From: JAFAGX01 sp035623335
GTDB taxonomy: Bacteria > Acidobacteriota > Terriglobia > Terriglobales > Acidobacteriaceae
Direction of reading: 5' to 3'
Assembly (NCBI GenBank): GCA_035623335.1
Contig: DASPTQ010000241.1
Location: forward strand, 46,582-110,581
Length of the DNA stretch: 64,000 nt
The notes beneath the pieces were generated by a model, which saw nothing but the letters and a program-made list of their open reading frames with translations, ran no database searches and was not told where the DNA came from. The position numbers were made by a program, and so were the translations under genes. This document shows positions 9,038 to 17,702 of the stretch, one piece after another. Position 1 is the stretch's first letter. Each line of letters opens with the position of its first letter.

Positions 9038-12000
9038 CTACTCGCGGACGTTGACCGACTCCCGGTTTTCCTCTGCCCGGTAGCTCACGGCCGCCGTACG
9101 TTCCAGCTTGTCCCAGGAGAAGCGCTGACCCTCAATCGCCCGTATCAGCGTCTTGCCTAGAACCACCGAAAACAACTGGCGATAGGCAAACCTCTGCAGC
9201 CACACCTGGCTGAGCAGCCAGGCGTCCTCTCTGGCTTCCGGCTGGCGCCGTTCCAGGGCAAAGGCGATGGCTGAGATCACAAAATCAATGATCAAGAAAG
9301 CGGCAAAGAACAACACCAGCCGCCGGAAGTCGGCGGGGTCGGTGGAGTCGGGGTGAAAATGCTTCTGTACGAAATACCATAGGGCTCCGACCCCGAACAT
9401 GAGATCGATGAACGGAGAAACCAAGGGTAACAAGATTTGGAAGATCACGATATTCGGCAAGGCTACCCAGCCGAGCGCACCCTGCCGGGCAAATACGCCG
9501 CGATGCTTCCAGACCGACTGCAGAATGCCAAACGACCAACGAAATCGCTGCCGCATGAGCCCATTGGCACCGGTCGGCGCTTCGGTATAAGCCAGCGCCA
9601 GGTCTTCATATTGCGTCCGATATCCCCGGCGCAACAGGGCCATGGTCAGATCGGCGTCTTCGGCGACCGTATCGGTGTGGTAGCCGCCTACCTCGCGCAC
9701 CGCCGAAGTTCTCCAAGCGCCGATGGCTCCCGGCACGACGCTGACCACTCCTAAGGTGTTCAGTGCGCGGCGCTCGAAATTCTGGCTGGTGATGTACTCG
9801 AGAGCTTGCCAGCGCGTCCAAAGATTCACCCGGTTCCCCACTTTGACGTTGCCCGCCACGGCGGCCACCCGGGGATCGAGAAAATGCGGGACGAGGCGAG
9901 AAATGGCTTCTGGGGCGACGACGGTATCGGCATCGATGCCGACAAAAATTTCCTCCTCCTGCAAGTACTCGAGTCCGAAGTTCAAGGCGTCGGCTTTGCC
10001 CGAGTTGGCTTTGGTGAGAACCAGGACGCGGCCGGAGTCCTGTTCACTGACAAACACGCGGCGCGCCACCTCGAGAGTCCGGTCTCGGGATCCGTCGTCG
10101 ATGACAATGACACGCAAATCGGGGTAATCCGAAGCCAGAACGGCGCGCACCGTACGCTCGATCACTTTCTCTTCGTTGTAGGCGGGGATCAGGACCGCCA
10201 CCGCCGGCCGGTAGTAGGCCGCCTCCGGTGACTCGAGCAACGGGCGTTGTCGCAAGCGGTCGAAGATGGCAAGGGCGCCCACAAACAGCAAGCGCCCCGT
10301 CATCAGCAAGTCGCCGAGGAAGAAGATCCAGGCAATGCCCTTGCTGACAAAGGTCCACAGCGCGAAACCAATCCAATCGACGCGGGCTGCCCAGCGCTGG
10401 TTCGCGGGCAGAGCCGGCATCACGTCGGCCTTGGTTTTTCCCATCAGCTGATGCAAGGGAACGATGGTGAGCCCTTTGGCGCGGATGCCTTCGATAATTG
10501 CCGGCAGCGCCGCCACGGTTTGACGGCGGTCTCCGCCTCCGTCGTGCAACAGAATGATGCTTCCACAGAACCGAGTGTCGCGGCCGCAGGGCGGCAGGTG
10601 GGAAACTACCCGGTCGGCGATTTCCCCTGCCTTCGGGCGTGGATTTTCCTGCCAATCATTAGGATCGATCTTATCGCCCACCAGAATGTAGCCCATGTCC
10701 TGCGCGATCTTCAGGGGCCGCACCTGATCGGTCGTGTCCGGCTCTTGATCGATCGAGTAGGGAGGCCGGAAGAGAATGGTATGCACTCCCAGACGGCTGG
10801 CAAACAGCTCCTCCGTCAGATTGATTTCGAGTTCGACGAAGGCCCGAGAAATGTTGCTGATGTCAGGATGGGTGAAGGTGTGGTTGCCGATCTCATGTCC
10901 TTCGCGATAAATCCGCGAGGTGATGCTGCCAAAACTCTCCGCCTGCAACCCGATGAGGAAAAACGTCGCCGGCGCCTGCTCGCGCTTGAGCACGTCAAGA
11001 ATCTTGGGTGTCCACTGCGGATCGGGACCATCATCGAAGGTGATGGCCACCTGGTTGGGGTTGTAACCGTAGCGGGCGACGCGATAGGGTTCGGGCAAAG
11101 GGTCGAACTCCTCATCGGTAATCAACCCGGAAGAGTCGATGGTCAGCGTGCGGGCCCCGTGAGAGGGTTCGGCCTCGATCCTAAAAATCTCTCCACTCCC
11201 CACCATATCCACGAGATCGCCCGGCGGAACGTCGCGTAATTTATTCGCCGCGTTCGACTCGCCGGGTACATCCCAGACCTTCCACAGGGAGCGATCTTCG
11301 GAACCGAGTCGCCACAGGGCGAAGGTGTCCACTCCCAAGGCCTGAGCCGCGCGCATTTCATTGAGTGCGGTAGCCCCATCCAGGAACCAGACGTCATGAC
11401 GGAGATTCTGCTCGTCCATGTAGCTGACGTGAGGATTGAGGCTGTCGCCGTCAAAATCCACATCCTCTTCGGAATCTCTGGCCGTGAGCCAAGCCTCCTG
11501 CACGGTGGAATTGGTGTCTTTCGTGCCCGGCGGCAGCGTGCCCTGCTTGGTTCGTTCCACCCAGTCGTAACCGTAATTGCCAATGGCACAAATCAGCTTT
11601 TGCCGCGGGATCGACTTCGCGGCAGCTTCGAGACTCGCGACAAACCAGTCCTGGGAAGCCACCGGGCCGGGCGTACCGCCTGGGAAGTGCTCGTCATAGT
11701 CCATCACGATCACGCCATCGGCGGCGGCGGAGATGCGCGCGTAATTGAAATCTTCGTTGTGGGGCTGAACGCTTACGTACAGCTTCTGCCCGCGTTTGTG
11801 AAGATCGCGAGAGAGCTCCTCGAGCAGGGTGTTGTATCCCGGCTGCCCGCTCTTCGGAAACTCCTCGAAATCGACCATCAGGCCGCGATATTTGTCGGTG
11901 GCAAGAAAGGCTGCCACTTGCTGGCGGAAGCGAGCTCGGGCCTCAGGATCGTTCAGGAACCGGCTGACGTCTATCCAACTCGCCCCATCGGAATTGTTGA

Positions 12001-12544
12001 CCATGGGATAGACTTCGAGACCGGCCTCTTCCGCCTTGAGGAAGGGCATGACTTTATCGTCGACCGTGCGAACGGAGGAGGTCTGCACCACATCGAAGAA
12101 ACTCCCCGTCTGCTCATCGATCGATTGCAACCGTCCGTCACTGGTAACTACGTGCAACCATTCCGGATACAGCAGGTCGATCTGGCGAGCAAAGTCGCGC
12201 AGAGAAGAAAAACTGGCCGCATCCCAAGGCACGTAAAAGGCAGCCCGGACGCCTTCCTCGTGTCCCAGGCTGAGCTGCGAAGGAAGCCCGGGGGTCCTGC
12301 GTTGGCCGCGTCGGAGCGCCGCCAGGCGACGCCGCTCTTTGGCCTTTTCTCGCTCCGTTTCCCGCAAAGCATGGTAGGGCTTGGTTTCTGTCTTCCACAA
12401 CAGCGTGGGCAGCGGCTCATCATGCAGGACGTTATAGACAAAAAAGCTCACCAGCAGCATGAAGCTGACGGCGAGGGCATCGAATAGCCACCGCAGCCGC
12501 CGCCAGCGAGCCTGTCGGGGATCGAAAAAGACCGGTTGTGCCAT
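9038..12544 (-). CDS. fusion of GH18-type hydrolase, polysaccharide deacetylase and family 2 glycosyltransferase
   Basis: This 1168-residue membrane protein joins three carbohydrate enzymes. A membrane helix lies near residues 20-42. A GH18-like TIM barrel (about 105-440) keeps the acidic catalytic signature as LMVDFEEFP near residue 224. A NodB polysaccharide deacetylase domain (about 490-690) has TFDDGPD near 503, GNHTFTHPD, FRPPYS and LLHDGGGD. A membrane stretch (about 715-745) leads to a processive GT2 domain with IPAYNEE near 788, GIDADT, AEDADL near 963 and QRFRW near 1000. Hydrophobic segments follow. The likely substrate is a GlcNAc polymer, by analogy to PgaB and PgaC; that is inference. 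The next gene is divergent. Confidence 0.9.
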   Translation of the reverse strand: MAQPVFFDPRQARWRRLRWLFDALAVSFMLLVSFFVYNVLHDEPLPTLLWKTETKPYHALRETEREKAKERRRLAALRRGQRRTPGLPSQLSLGHEEGVRAAFYVPWDAASFSSLRDFARQIDLLYPEWLHVVTSDGRLQSIDEQTGSFFDVVQTSSVRTVDDKVMPFLKAEEAGLEVYPMVNNSDGASWIDVSRFLNDPEARARFRQQVAAFLATDKYRGLMVDFEEFPKSGQPGYNTLLEELSRDLHKRGQKLYVSVQPHNEDFNYARISAAADGVIVMDYDEHFPGGTPGPVASQDWFVASLEAAAKSIPRQKLICAIGNYGYDWVERTKQGTLPPGTKDTNSTVQEAWLTARDSEEDVDFDGDSLNPHVSYMDEQNLRHDVWFLDGATALNEMRAAQALGVDTFALWRLGSEDRSLWKVWDVPGESNAANKLRDVPPGDLVDMVGSGEIFRIEAEPSHGARTLTIDSSGLITDEEFDPLPEPYRVARYGYNPNQVAITFDDGPDPQWTPKILDVLKREQAPATFFLIGLQAESFGSITSRIYREGHEIGNHTFTHPDISNISRAFVELEINLTEELFASRLGVHTILFRPPYSIDQEPDTTDQVRPLKIAQDMGYILVGDKIDPNDWQENPRPKAGEIADRVVSHLPPCGRDTRFCGSIILLHDGGGDRRQTVAALPAIIEGIRAKGLTIVPLHQLMGKTKADVMPALPANQRWAARVDWIGFALWTFVSKGIAWIFFLGDLLMTGRLLFVGALAIFDRLRQRPLLESPEAAYYRPAVAVLIPAYNEEKVIERTVRAVLASDYPDLRVIVIDDGSRDRTLEVARRVFVSEQDSGRVLVLTKANSGKADALNFGLEYLQEEEIFVGIDADTVVAPEAISRLVPHFLDPRVAAVAGNVKVGNRVNLWTRWQALEYITSQNFERRALNTLGVVSVVPGAIGAWRTSAVREVGGYHTDTVAEDADLTMALLRRGYRTQYEDLALAYTEAPTGANGLMRQRFRWSFGILQSVWKHRGVFARQGALGWVALPNIVIFQILLPLVSPFIDLMFGVGALWYFVQKHFHPDSTDPADFRRLVLFFAAFLIIDFVISAIAFALERRQPEAREDAWLLSQVWLQRFAYRQLFSVVLGKTLIRAIEGQRFSWDKLERTAAVSYRAEENRESVNVRE

Positions 12545-12633
12545 TAGACTTGGGCCGATTCCATCCTAAGCCGTGCAGTAAGTAGGGTCAACGACACGCC
12601 CCCGCCCCGCCTCGCGCCAGGAGGCTGCAGCAA

Positions 12634-14322
12634 GTGGGGAAAACAAGCTATAGTGCGAGGGTGCGCGAACTTGTGCGCAAGAACCCCGAGTTTTTTCTGT
12701 TCGCAACCCTGGCTGCGATCGCGCTTCGCCTTCTGTTTATCCTTAGGGTTCCTGCCATCACCGCGGATTCCTTCGTCTACGGGGAAATCGCCAAGAACTG
12801 GCTGGAACACGGAATCTACGGCCTGAGCGGTCTCACGCGAATCTCTCCCACAGATATCCGCCTGCCGGGGTATCCCGCCTTCCTGGCCCTCATTTTTCGC
12901 CTCTTCGGCATGGAGCACTACCGAGCCGCGCTGCTGACGCAAATGCTGGTCGACATCGCGACCTGCCTTGTCATCGCCGATCTGGCTCGCCGCTTACTCT
13001 CGTCGCGAGTTGCCAAGGCGGCTTTCCTGCTGAGCGCGCTGTGCCCGTTTCTCGCCAACTACGTTGCGGCTGCGCTCACCGAGACCTGGGAGGTCTTTTT
13101 CACCGTGCTGGCCCTGGATTTCGCCGTCGCGGGCTTCGAGGCTTCCGGCTGGCTGCGCTGGCTGGGTTGTGGGCTGGCCTGCGGGGGGGCCATCCTCATG
13201 CGGCCCGATGGTGTCCTGCTGCCGATCGCAATTGAGCTGTATCTGGCGGGCTTAATCCTAGCTCGTCTTCGCAGCCCCGAGGCGGAAACCGGCACAGGCA
13301 GCCTTCGATTCTCGCTCCGCGCCGGCTTGGTCCTCGGGGTGTCTGCGCTCCTGCCGCTGGTTCCATGGACCGTCCGCAATTGGCGCACCTTTAAGGCGTT
13401 TCAGCCCCTGGCCCCGCGTTACGCCAACGAGGCGAGCACATTTGTCCCCCTGGGATTTGAACGATGGATGAAAACCTGGATCGCCGACTACGTTTCCACC
13501 GAGGAAGTCTACTGGGCGGTGCCGGGAAGCCCCATCGACGCCGCCAATCTGCCAACCCGCGCATTCGACCGCCCGGATCAGCAAGAGCGAACCGAGCAGT
13601 TGCTCGACGACTACAATCAGCGCCTGCAGATTGATCCCGCTCTTGATCGGAGATTCCAAGAGCTGGCCGAGGAGCGGATCCGGCAGGATGGTTGGCGTTA
13701 CTGGGTTTGGCTGCCCCTAGTACGGATCGCCGACATGTGGCTAAGACCGCGGACCGAGATTTTGCCCTGCAATAGCCGATGGTGGGAGTTTGACGAAGAA
13801 CCGCGATGGTTGGCGGTGATGATCACCCTGGGCATCCTGAATCTTCTTTATTTGGGCGCCGCGCTCTCGGCCTTGGCCAAGGGAGCGAGAATACCCCGCC
13901 TTGGGCTGCTCCTCGGCTTTGTGATTCTACGATCGGCTTTCTTGGGCACGCTCGAGAATCCGGAAACCCGCTATACGCTCGAGAGCTACCCGGTTGTCAT
14001 TCTGCTGGCGGCAACCGCTTGCCGTAGCTGGGGTTCGGGCGAGGAGAACGCTCGCCGGGGTCAGCCAGCGTCGGGCCGGTTGCGAACCCTATTGGCCGAG
14101 TGGCGAATCCGTCATGCGGAAGCGTGTGCGGACATGCTCGGAAAGCAATTCAATAGCAGATCGGTTGCCAACACGATCGGCCTGCGCCAGATATTTCATG
14201 GCCTCGACGAGGAGGCGCTGGCCATCGACGTAGCGCGGATCAGAACTGCGCTCCCGGCGACGAGGAGGCTTGGGAGGAACGGGAATGGTAAAAACCTTGG
14301 CCATCGACTTTTTGCCTTATGA
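12634..14322 (+). CDS. GT39-like integral membrane glycosyltransferase
   Basis: The 562-residue frame encodes a polytopic membrane protein of the type that transfers sugars from polyprenyl-phosphate donors. The first extracytoplasmic loop after helix 1 has the family look (ADSFVYGEIAKNWLEHG, then RLPGYPAFLALIF), with an acidic residue in the position expected for catalysis. About ten hydrophobic segments reach residue 470. The remaining 90 residues are hydrophilic and overlap a small gene on the other strand, so the true C terminus may once have been shorter. The GTG at 12634 follows GGAGG by about nine bases. A GTG at 12661 is a less supported alternative. The neighbouring divergent gene also handles polysaccharide. 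Confidence 0.8.
   Translation: MGKTSYSARVRELVRKNPEFFLFATLAAIALRLLFILRVPAITADSFVYGEIAKNWLEHGIYGLSGLTRISPTDIRLPGYPAFLALIFRLFGMEHYRAALLTQMLVDIATCLVIADLARRLLSSRVAKAAFLLSALCPFLANYVAAALTETWEVFFTVLALDFAVAGFEASGWLRWLGCGLACGGAILMRPDGVLLPIAIELYLAGLILARLRSPEAETGTGSLRFSLRAGLVLGVSALLPLVPWTVRNWRTFKAFQPLAPRYANEASTFVPLGFERWMKTWIADYVSTEEVYWAVPGSPIDAANLPTRAFDRPDQQERTEQLLDDYNQRLQIDPALDRRFQELAEERIRQDGWRYWVWLPLVRIADMWLRPRTEILPCNSRWWEFDEEPRWLAVMITLGILNLLYLGAALSALAKGARIPRLGLLLGFVILRSAFLGTLENPETRYTLESYPVVILLAATACRSWGSGEENARRGQPASGRLRTLLAEWRIRHAEACADMLGKQFNSRSVANTIGLRQIFHGLDEEALAIDVARIRTALPATRRLGRNGNGKNLGHRLFAL
14089..14304 (-). CDS. small basic protein, convergent overlap with the GT39-like gene
   Basis: This 71-residue frame lies entirely inside the 3' end of the opposite gene. 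Reasons to think it is real: the protein looks natural (a Pro-rich basic start, MAKVFTIPVPPKPPRRRER, then a helical stretch such as GQRLLVEAMKYLAQADR), codon use resembles neighbouring genes, and a good sigma-70 promoter points straight at it with a leader of about 37 bases. The Shine-Dalgarno site is weak (AAGG, some 11 bases before the ATG). I recognise no family. If it is real, the C-terminal 70 residues or so of the glycosyltransferase are a read-through tail. Confidence 0.55.
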   Translation of the reverse strand: MAKVFTIPVPPKPPRRRERSSDPRYVDGQRLLVEAMKYLAQADRVGNRSAIELLSEHVRTRFRMTDSPLGQ

Positions 14323-14347
14323 GTAGCTTTCGGGCTTCAGTTTACCG

Positions 14348-14376
14348 AGTATAACGCCCGGCCGCATGTTTTTCAG
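14348..14376 (-). promoter_or_regulatory. probable sigma-70 promoter of the 71-residue gene
   Basis: On the minus strand CTGAAA (14376-14371) and TATACT (14353-14348) are separated by exactly 17 bases. The -10 matches five of six positions and the -35 four. Transcription should start near 14341, about 37 bases before the ATG at 14304. Confidence 0.5.
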
Positions 14377-14412
14377 CCTTTATCTTCGTTGACTTGCCTT
14401 CCATCGTCAAAA

Positions 14413-15159
14413 CTAGCCTTTGGGAGGCAAGAACCTGCTGTTTCCACTGGTCCTAAGTTTGAAAGCGCTGTCGGGAATCTTTTCGTCGAGATGGATATCG
14501 GAGTAGCTGGCCAGGCGATAATCGTTTTCCGGCGCAAACAGCTGCTGCTGCACCGAGACACCCCGCGTCAGGTCGATCCATAAACAAATGTGCTCAAAGG
14601 TATTGCGGGCTTTTTCCGACTTCGGAATCAGGTCCAGTTTTGCCGTGGCGATGCCGTCCACGGTTTCCCGGCCGAGGTAGCTCACGGTAAACGACTTCAG
14701 CATGTCCTGGCCGCTGCCGCCAAAACCCAGCACCAAAAAACTTTCCACCAAAGCCCGATTTTTGCCCGTGTCGTATTGCGTAACTTGATCGATATTTGGT
14801 TGATACAACTGAACTTTGCTATCGGTAAAAAGCACCTGCTTGGGGGTTGGTTTGGTAATATCGGCGGCCATCTCCACTTGCCGGCCGGCTCGCCGGAAGT
14901 AGACCATTCCCTCCTGCACGTCTTTTTCGTTCACCACCGAGGTGTACTGGGTCCAGACAAACTTGGCCTGGGCGGTGTGAAACTTGGCGGCCGCACGGTC
15001 CAGCTCCGCGATCACCCGCCCCAGTTCAGAATCAATCGGCTGCTTCGGCGCGTCCTGCACACGCCGTGCATGCACTGCTCCATGGGGCAGCAGGGGCATG
15101 GCCCACAGGAGCGCCGCCACCGCCAGCATGCATGCGCCGCGGGGAAACCATCTTGACAC
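14413..15159 (-). CDS. LolA-like outer-membrane lipoprotein carrier family protein
   Basis: The 248-residue product has a signal peptide (MLAVAALLWAMPLLPHGAVHA) followed by a domain with the LolA/LppX pattern: a helix that would cap a half beta-barrel (ELDRAAAKFHTAQAKFVW) and repeated strands such as GMVYFRRAGRQVEM and KVQLYQPN. Such proteins carry lipoproteins or lipids across the periplasm. The GTG at 15159 was chosen because GGAG sits six bases upstream and it gives a proper signal peptide. ATG 15183 has no ribosome-binding site. It lies 28 bases downstream of a one-helix membrane protein gene and is likely in the same transcript. Confidence 0.8.
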   Translation of the reverse strand: MSRWFPRGACMLAVAALLWAMPLLPHGAVHARRVQDAPKQPIDSELGRVIAELDRAAAKFHTAQAKFVWTQYTSVVNEKDVQEGMVYFRRAGRQVEMAADITKPTPKQVLFTDSKVQLYQPNIDQVTQYDTGKNRALVESFLVLGFGGSGQDMLKSFTVSYLGRETVDGIATAKLDLIPKSEKARNTFEHICLWIDLTRGVSVQQQLFAPENDYRLASYSDIHLDEKIPDSAFKLRTSGNSRFLPPKG

Positions 15160-15187
15160 GCCGGTTCTCCTCGGGAACCCCATTTGG

Positions 15188-15634
15188 CTATTTGCGTTCG
15201 ACCCAGACCTTGTAATGCTCCACGCGTCCAGATCGGCCGCGCTCGGCTTCAACCTTGGTGATGGTTACTTCCCCGGAAATCGGTTCAATGATGGCGAGCA
15301 ATTCCCCTCGCCGCGACTCTTCATCCTCGCCCGCTACCGCGGAACCTTCGACTTGGTAAATCAGCCCTCCCTGGCCATCGGGCATGACCACTACTCCGGT
15401 ACGATGAGGATTATGCTCGACGGGTTTGTCCTTGAAGTTGATGAACTTCGGGGAAAAGAAAACAAAGAGCAAGATCAGGGTGACCATCACGTCGTATTGC
15501 ACGCTGCCGCGCTCGTGCGACCACAGGATATAGCTCCGCAGGGTGCGCCAGATTCCCGCCACCGGAGCGACCGGCTTCGAAGCCGCTGGGGCATTGGCCT
15601 CGACCCTATTCCAGCTCATTTGCGGATCACCCAT
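15188..15634 (-). CDS. single-pass membrane protein of unknown function
   Basis: The 148-residue protein has a hydrophilic N terminus, one membrane helix near residues 46-63 (YDVMVTLILLFVFFSPKF) and a C-terminal soluble part with a beta pattern (RTGVVVMPDGQGGLIYQV, ELLAIIEPISGEVTITKVE). I do not recognise a family. GGGAGG precedes the ATG. The stop codon is 28 bases from the start of the LolA-like gene, so the two are probably expressed together, which suggests an envelope role. Confidence 0.7.
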   Translation of the reverse strand: MGDPQMSWNRVEANAPAASKPVAPVAGIWRTLRSYILWSHERGSVQYDVMVTLILLFVFFSPKFINFKDKPVEHNPHRTGVVVMPDGQGGLIYQVEGSAVAGEDEESRRGELLAIIEPISGEVTITKVEAERGRSGRVEHYKVWVERK

Positions 15635-15693
15635 TGGACCTCCCAGCTTCCACCGGGCTACAACATGATTCTGACACGTCCCTTGCTTCTCGG

Positions 15694-16986
15694 CTAAAAC
15701 TTCTTTGGCGTAAGCCGTTCAACGCCCATGTAGGGCCGAAGTGGCTCCGGGACCAACACCGTTCCATCGGCCTGCTGATAGTTCTCGAGGACAGCTAGCC
15801 AAGTGCGGCCGATAGCCAGCCCGCTGCCGTTCAGAGTATGCAGGAATTCCGTCTTGCCTTTTCCTTCCGGCCGGTAGCGGATATTCGCCCGCCGCGCTTG
15901 AAACGCCTCGAAGTTGGAGCAGGAGGAAATCTCCCGAAACAGCTGTTGCCCCGGCAACCACACTTCGAGATCATAGGTTTTAGCCGAAGACGGCCCGATA
16001 TCGCCCGTACTCAACACCATCACCCGATAGTGCAACCCTAGCTGCTGCAGGACCTCCTCGGCGTCGTGAGTCAGCTTCTCCAGTTCGTCGTACGAGCTTT
16101 CCGGACGGGAAAACCGTACCAGCTCGACCTTCTGAAACTGATGCTGGCGGATGATGCCGCGTACGTCCTTTCCATAGGAGCCGGCTTCGCTGCGAAAACA
16201 GGGCGTGTAGGCGGTCACGCAGACCGGCAGGCGGGAAGCTTCGAGCACCTCGTCGCGGTAAAGATTGGTCAGCGGGACTTCGGCGGTGGGAATCAGCCAT
16301 AAGTCTTTGTCGCCATGGGGAACGCGAAACAGTTCGGCGGCGAATTTCGGAAGCTGGCCGGTACCATACATCGACGCGGAATTGACCAAGTAGGGCGGCA
16401 AAACCTCGGTGTACCCATGGCGGCGGGTATGCAAATCGAGCATGAAATTGGCGAGCGCCCTCTCCATCCGAGCGCCCAGATCCCAATACACGGCAAATCG
16501 CGCACCCGTTAGCTTGACCGCTCGCTCCAGGTCCAGAATCCCGAGCTCGACCCCCAGCTCCCAATGAGGTTTAGGGACGAAATCGAACCGCGGTGGTGTA
16601 CCCCAACGGCGGACTTCCACATTCTCGTCGGCGCCGCAGCCCACCGGGACGCTGGCATGCGGTAGGTTGGGGATGCCGGCGAGAATTTCTCCCAGACGCT
16701 GTTCGTACCGTTGGGCGGCCTTTTCAAATTCCTGCACCGACTCCTTGGATTGTTTGGTCTCTGCCACCAGCACGGAGACATCCTCTCCACGCTTCTTCCG
16801 CCTAGCAATCTCCTCGGCGGCTTGGTTGCGTTGCGCCTTCATGGTCTCGGCGCGAGCAATCGCCTGCCGCCGCTCGCGCTCGACCTCCCCGAAGTCCTGC
16901 AACACGGCGGCGGGATCAAGGCCCCGCTGGCGCAATTTCTCCTCGACCAGGGGCAGATTGTCGCGGACGAAATTCAGATCCAGCAT
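15694..16986 (-). CDS. serS: seryl-tRNA synthetase
   Basis: This class II synthetase of 430 residues charges tRNA-Ser with serine. It starts MLDLNFVRDNLPLVEEKL and has the N-terminal antiparallel coiled-coil arm (about residues 30-100) that grips the long variable arm of tRNA-Ser. Motif 2 is visible as CFRSEAGSYGKDVRG and motif 3 as SGLAIGRTWLAVLENYQ. Length is normal for the family. The ATG at 16986 is the family start. An in-frame ATG three codons upstream is possible. It is separated from flanking genes by about 60 bases on each side. Confidence 0.96.
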   Translation of the reverse strand: MLDLNFVRDNLPLVEEKLRQRGLDPAAVLQDFGEVERERRQAIARAETMKAQRNQAAEEIARRKKRGEDVSVLVAETKQSKESVQEFEKAAQRYEQRLGEILAGIPNLPHASVPVGCGADENVEVRRWGTPPRFDFVPKPHWELGVELGILDLERAVKLTGARFAVYWDLGARMERALANFMLDLHTRRHGYTEVLPPYLVNSASMYGTGQLPKFAAELFRVPHGDKDLWLIPTAEVPLTNLYRDEVLEASRLPVCVTAYTPCFRSEAGSYGKDVRGIIRQHQFQKVELVRFSRPESSYDELEKLTHDAEEVLQQLGLHYRVMVLSTGDIGPSSAKTYDLEVWLPGQQLFREISSCSNFEAFQARRANIRYRPEGKGKTEFLHTLNGSGLAIGRTWLAVLENYQQADGTVLVPEPLRPYMGVERLTPKKF

Positions 16987-17050
16987 GGCAAGCAATACTG
17001 TACCAAAAAGGCACGGTAACCGAGGTGCGCCGGCTTCGGTTGGGAACGGG

Positions 17051-17680
17051 TCAACTCTCGCGGTCGGAGCTCGGCAGGCTTGCTCTCACGAACTGGACCA
17101 TCTTTCGATCGACATAGTTGGGCGGCTGAATGCGGAAAATCCGCCGGCGTTCGATGCTGTCGAGATCGGTTCCCCACCCCGCAGTTCGGCCGCTCCATTC
17201 CAGGTCATGCAGGATGATGGCATCGGCCAAGTCGAGAAACTCCCGCGCCGATGGCTTGAAGTCTTCCGTGGCGGGATTAAGAACCGTGAGATAAAGGTCC
17301 GGTGTCAGGAACTTCAGAATACTGTTGGATTCGACGATCGCGTTTTCTGATTCGGAAAGCTTGCGGTAGATGGTGGGCATGGCTTCGGCCAGGCGGCCCT
17401 GCTCGGTTCGCACCCACCAGGCACGCTCCGCCCCGGCCAGGAGAAAGCGCGAAGTGTCGGATTCGCCCGAGCGATCCCGTTCTTCGCTGATGGCCCAGCT
17501 GTGATCGCGGGTGGCGCACGCGCACTGACAGGCTTTACCCTTGCGCGAGCAAATCCCGTGGCCGTACTGGGTGATCTTAAACGCCGTCCAGTGATGCTCG
17601 GCCAGCGCCGCAATCAGTCCCGCCACTACGCTGGTCTTGCCCACATCGCGGGAATGTCCGCCAATGACGATAATTGCCAT
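17051..17680 (-). CDS. MobB-like P-loop NTPase with cysteine cluster
   Basis: The 209-residue protein opens with a P-loop (GGHSRDVGKTSVVAGLIAAL), where GKTS binds nucleotide phosphates. The fold and the segment GESDTSRFLLAGAERAWW resemble MobB, the GTPase linked to molybdopterin guanine dinucleotide synthesis. Where MobB has a short linker, this protein has a cysteine cluster (ICSRKGKACQCACATRDHSW: Cys-x6-Cys-x-Cys-x-Cys) that could bind a metal or iron-sulfur centre. No molybdenum-cofactor gene is nearby, so the substrate is unknown. It is 22 bases downstream of lpxD and probably shares its transcript. Confidence 0.72.
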   Translation of the reverse strand: MAIIVIGGHSRDVGKTSVVAGLIAALAEHHWTAFKITQYGHGICSRKGKACQCACATRDHSWAISEERDRSGESDTSRFLLAGAERAWWVRTEQGRLAEAMPTIYRKLSESENAIVESNSILKFLTPDLYLTVLNPATEDFKPSAREFLDLADAIILHDLEWSGRTAGWGTDLDSIERRRIFRIQPPNYVDRKMVQFVRASLPSSDRES

Positions 17681-17702
17681 CTGGTTCGACCCGAGGAGCT
17701 GG

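Noticed and set aside
10247..11239. 330-codon plus-strand frame inside the GH18-deacetylase-synthase gene
   Set aside because: Antisense shadow; all three catalytic domains lie on the other strand.
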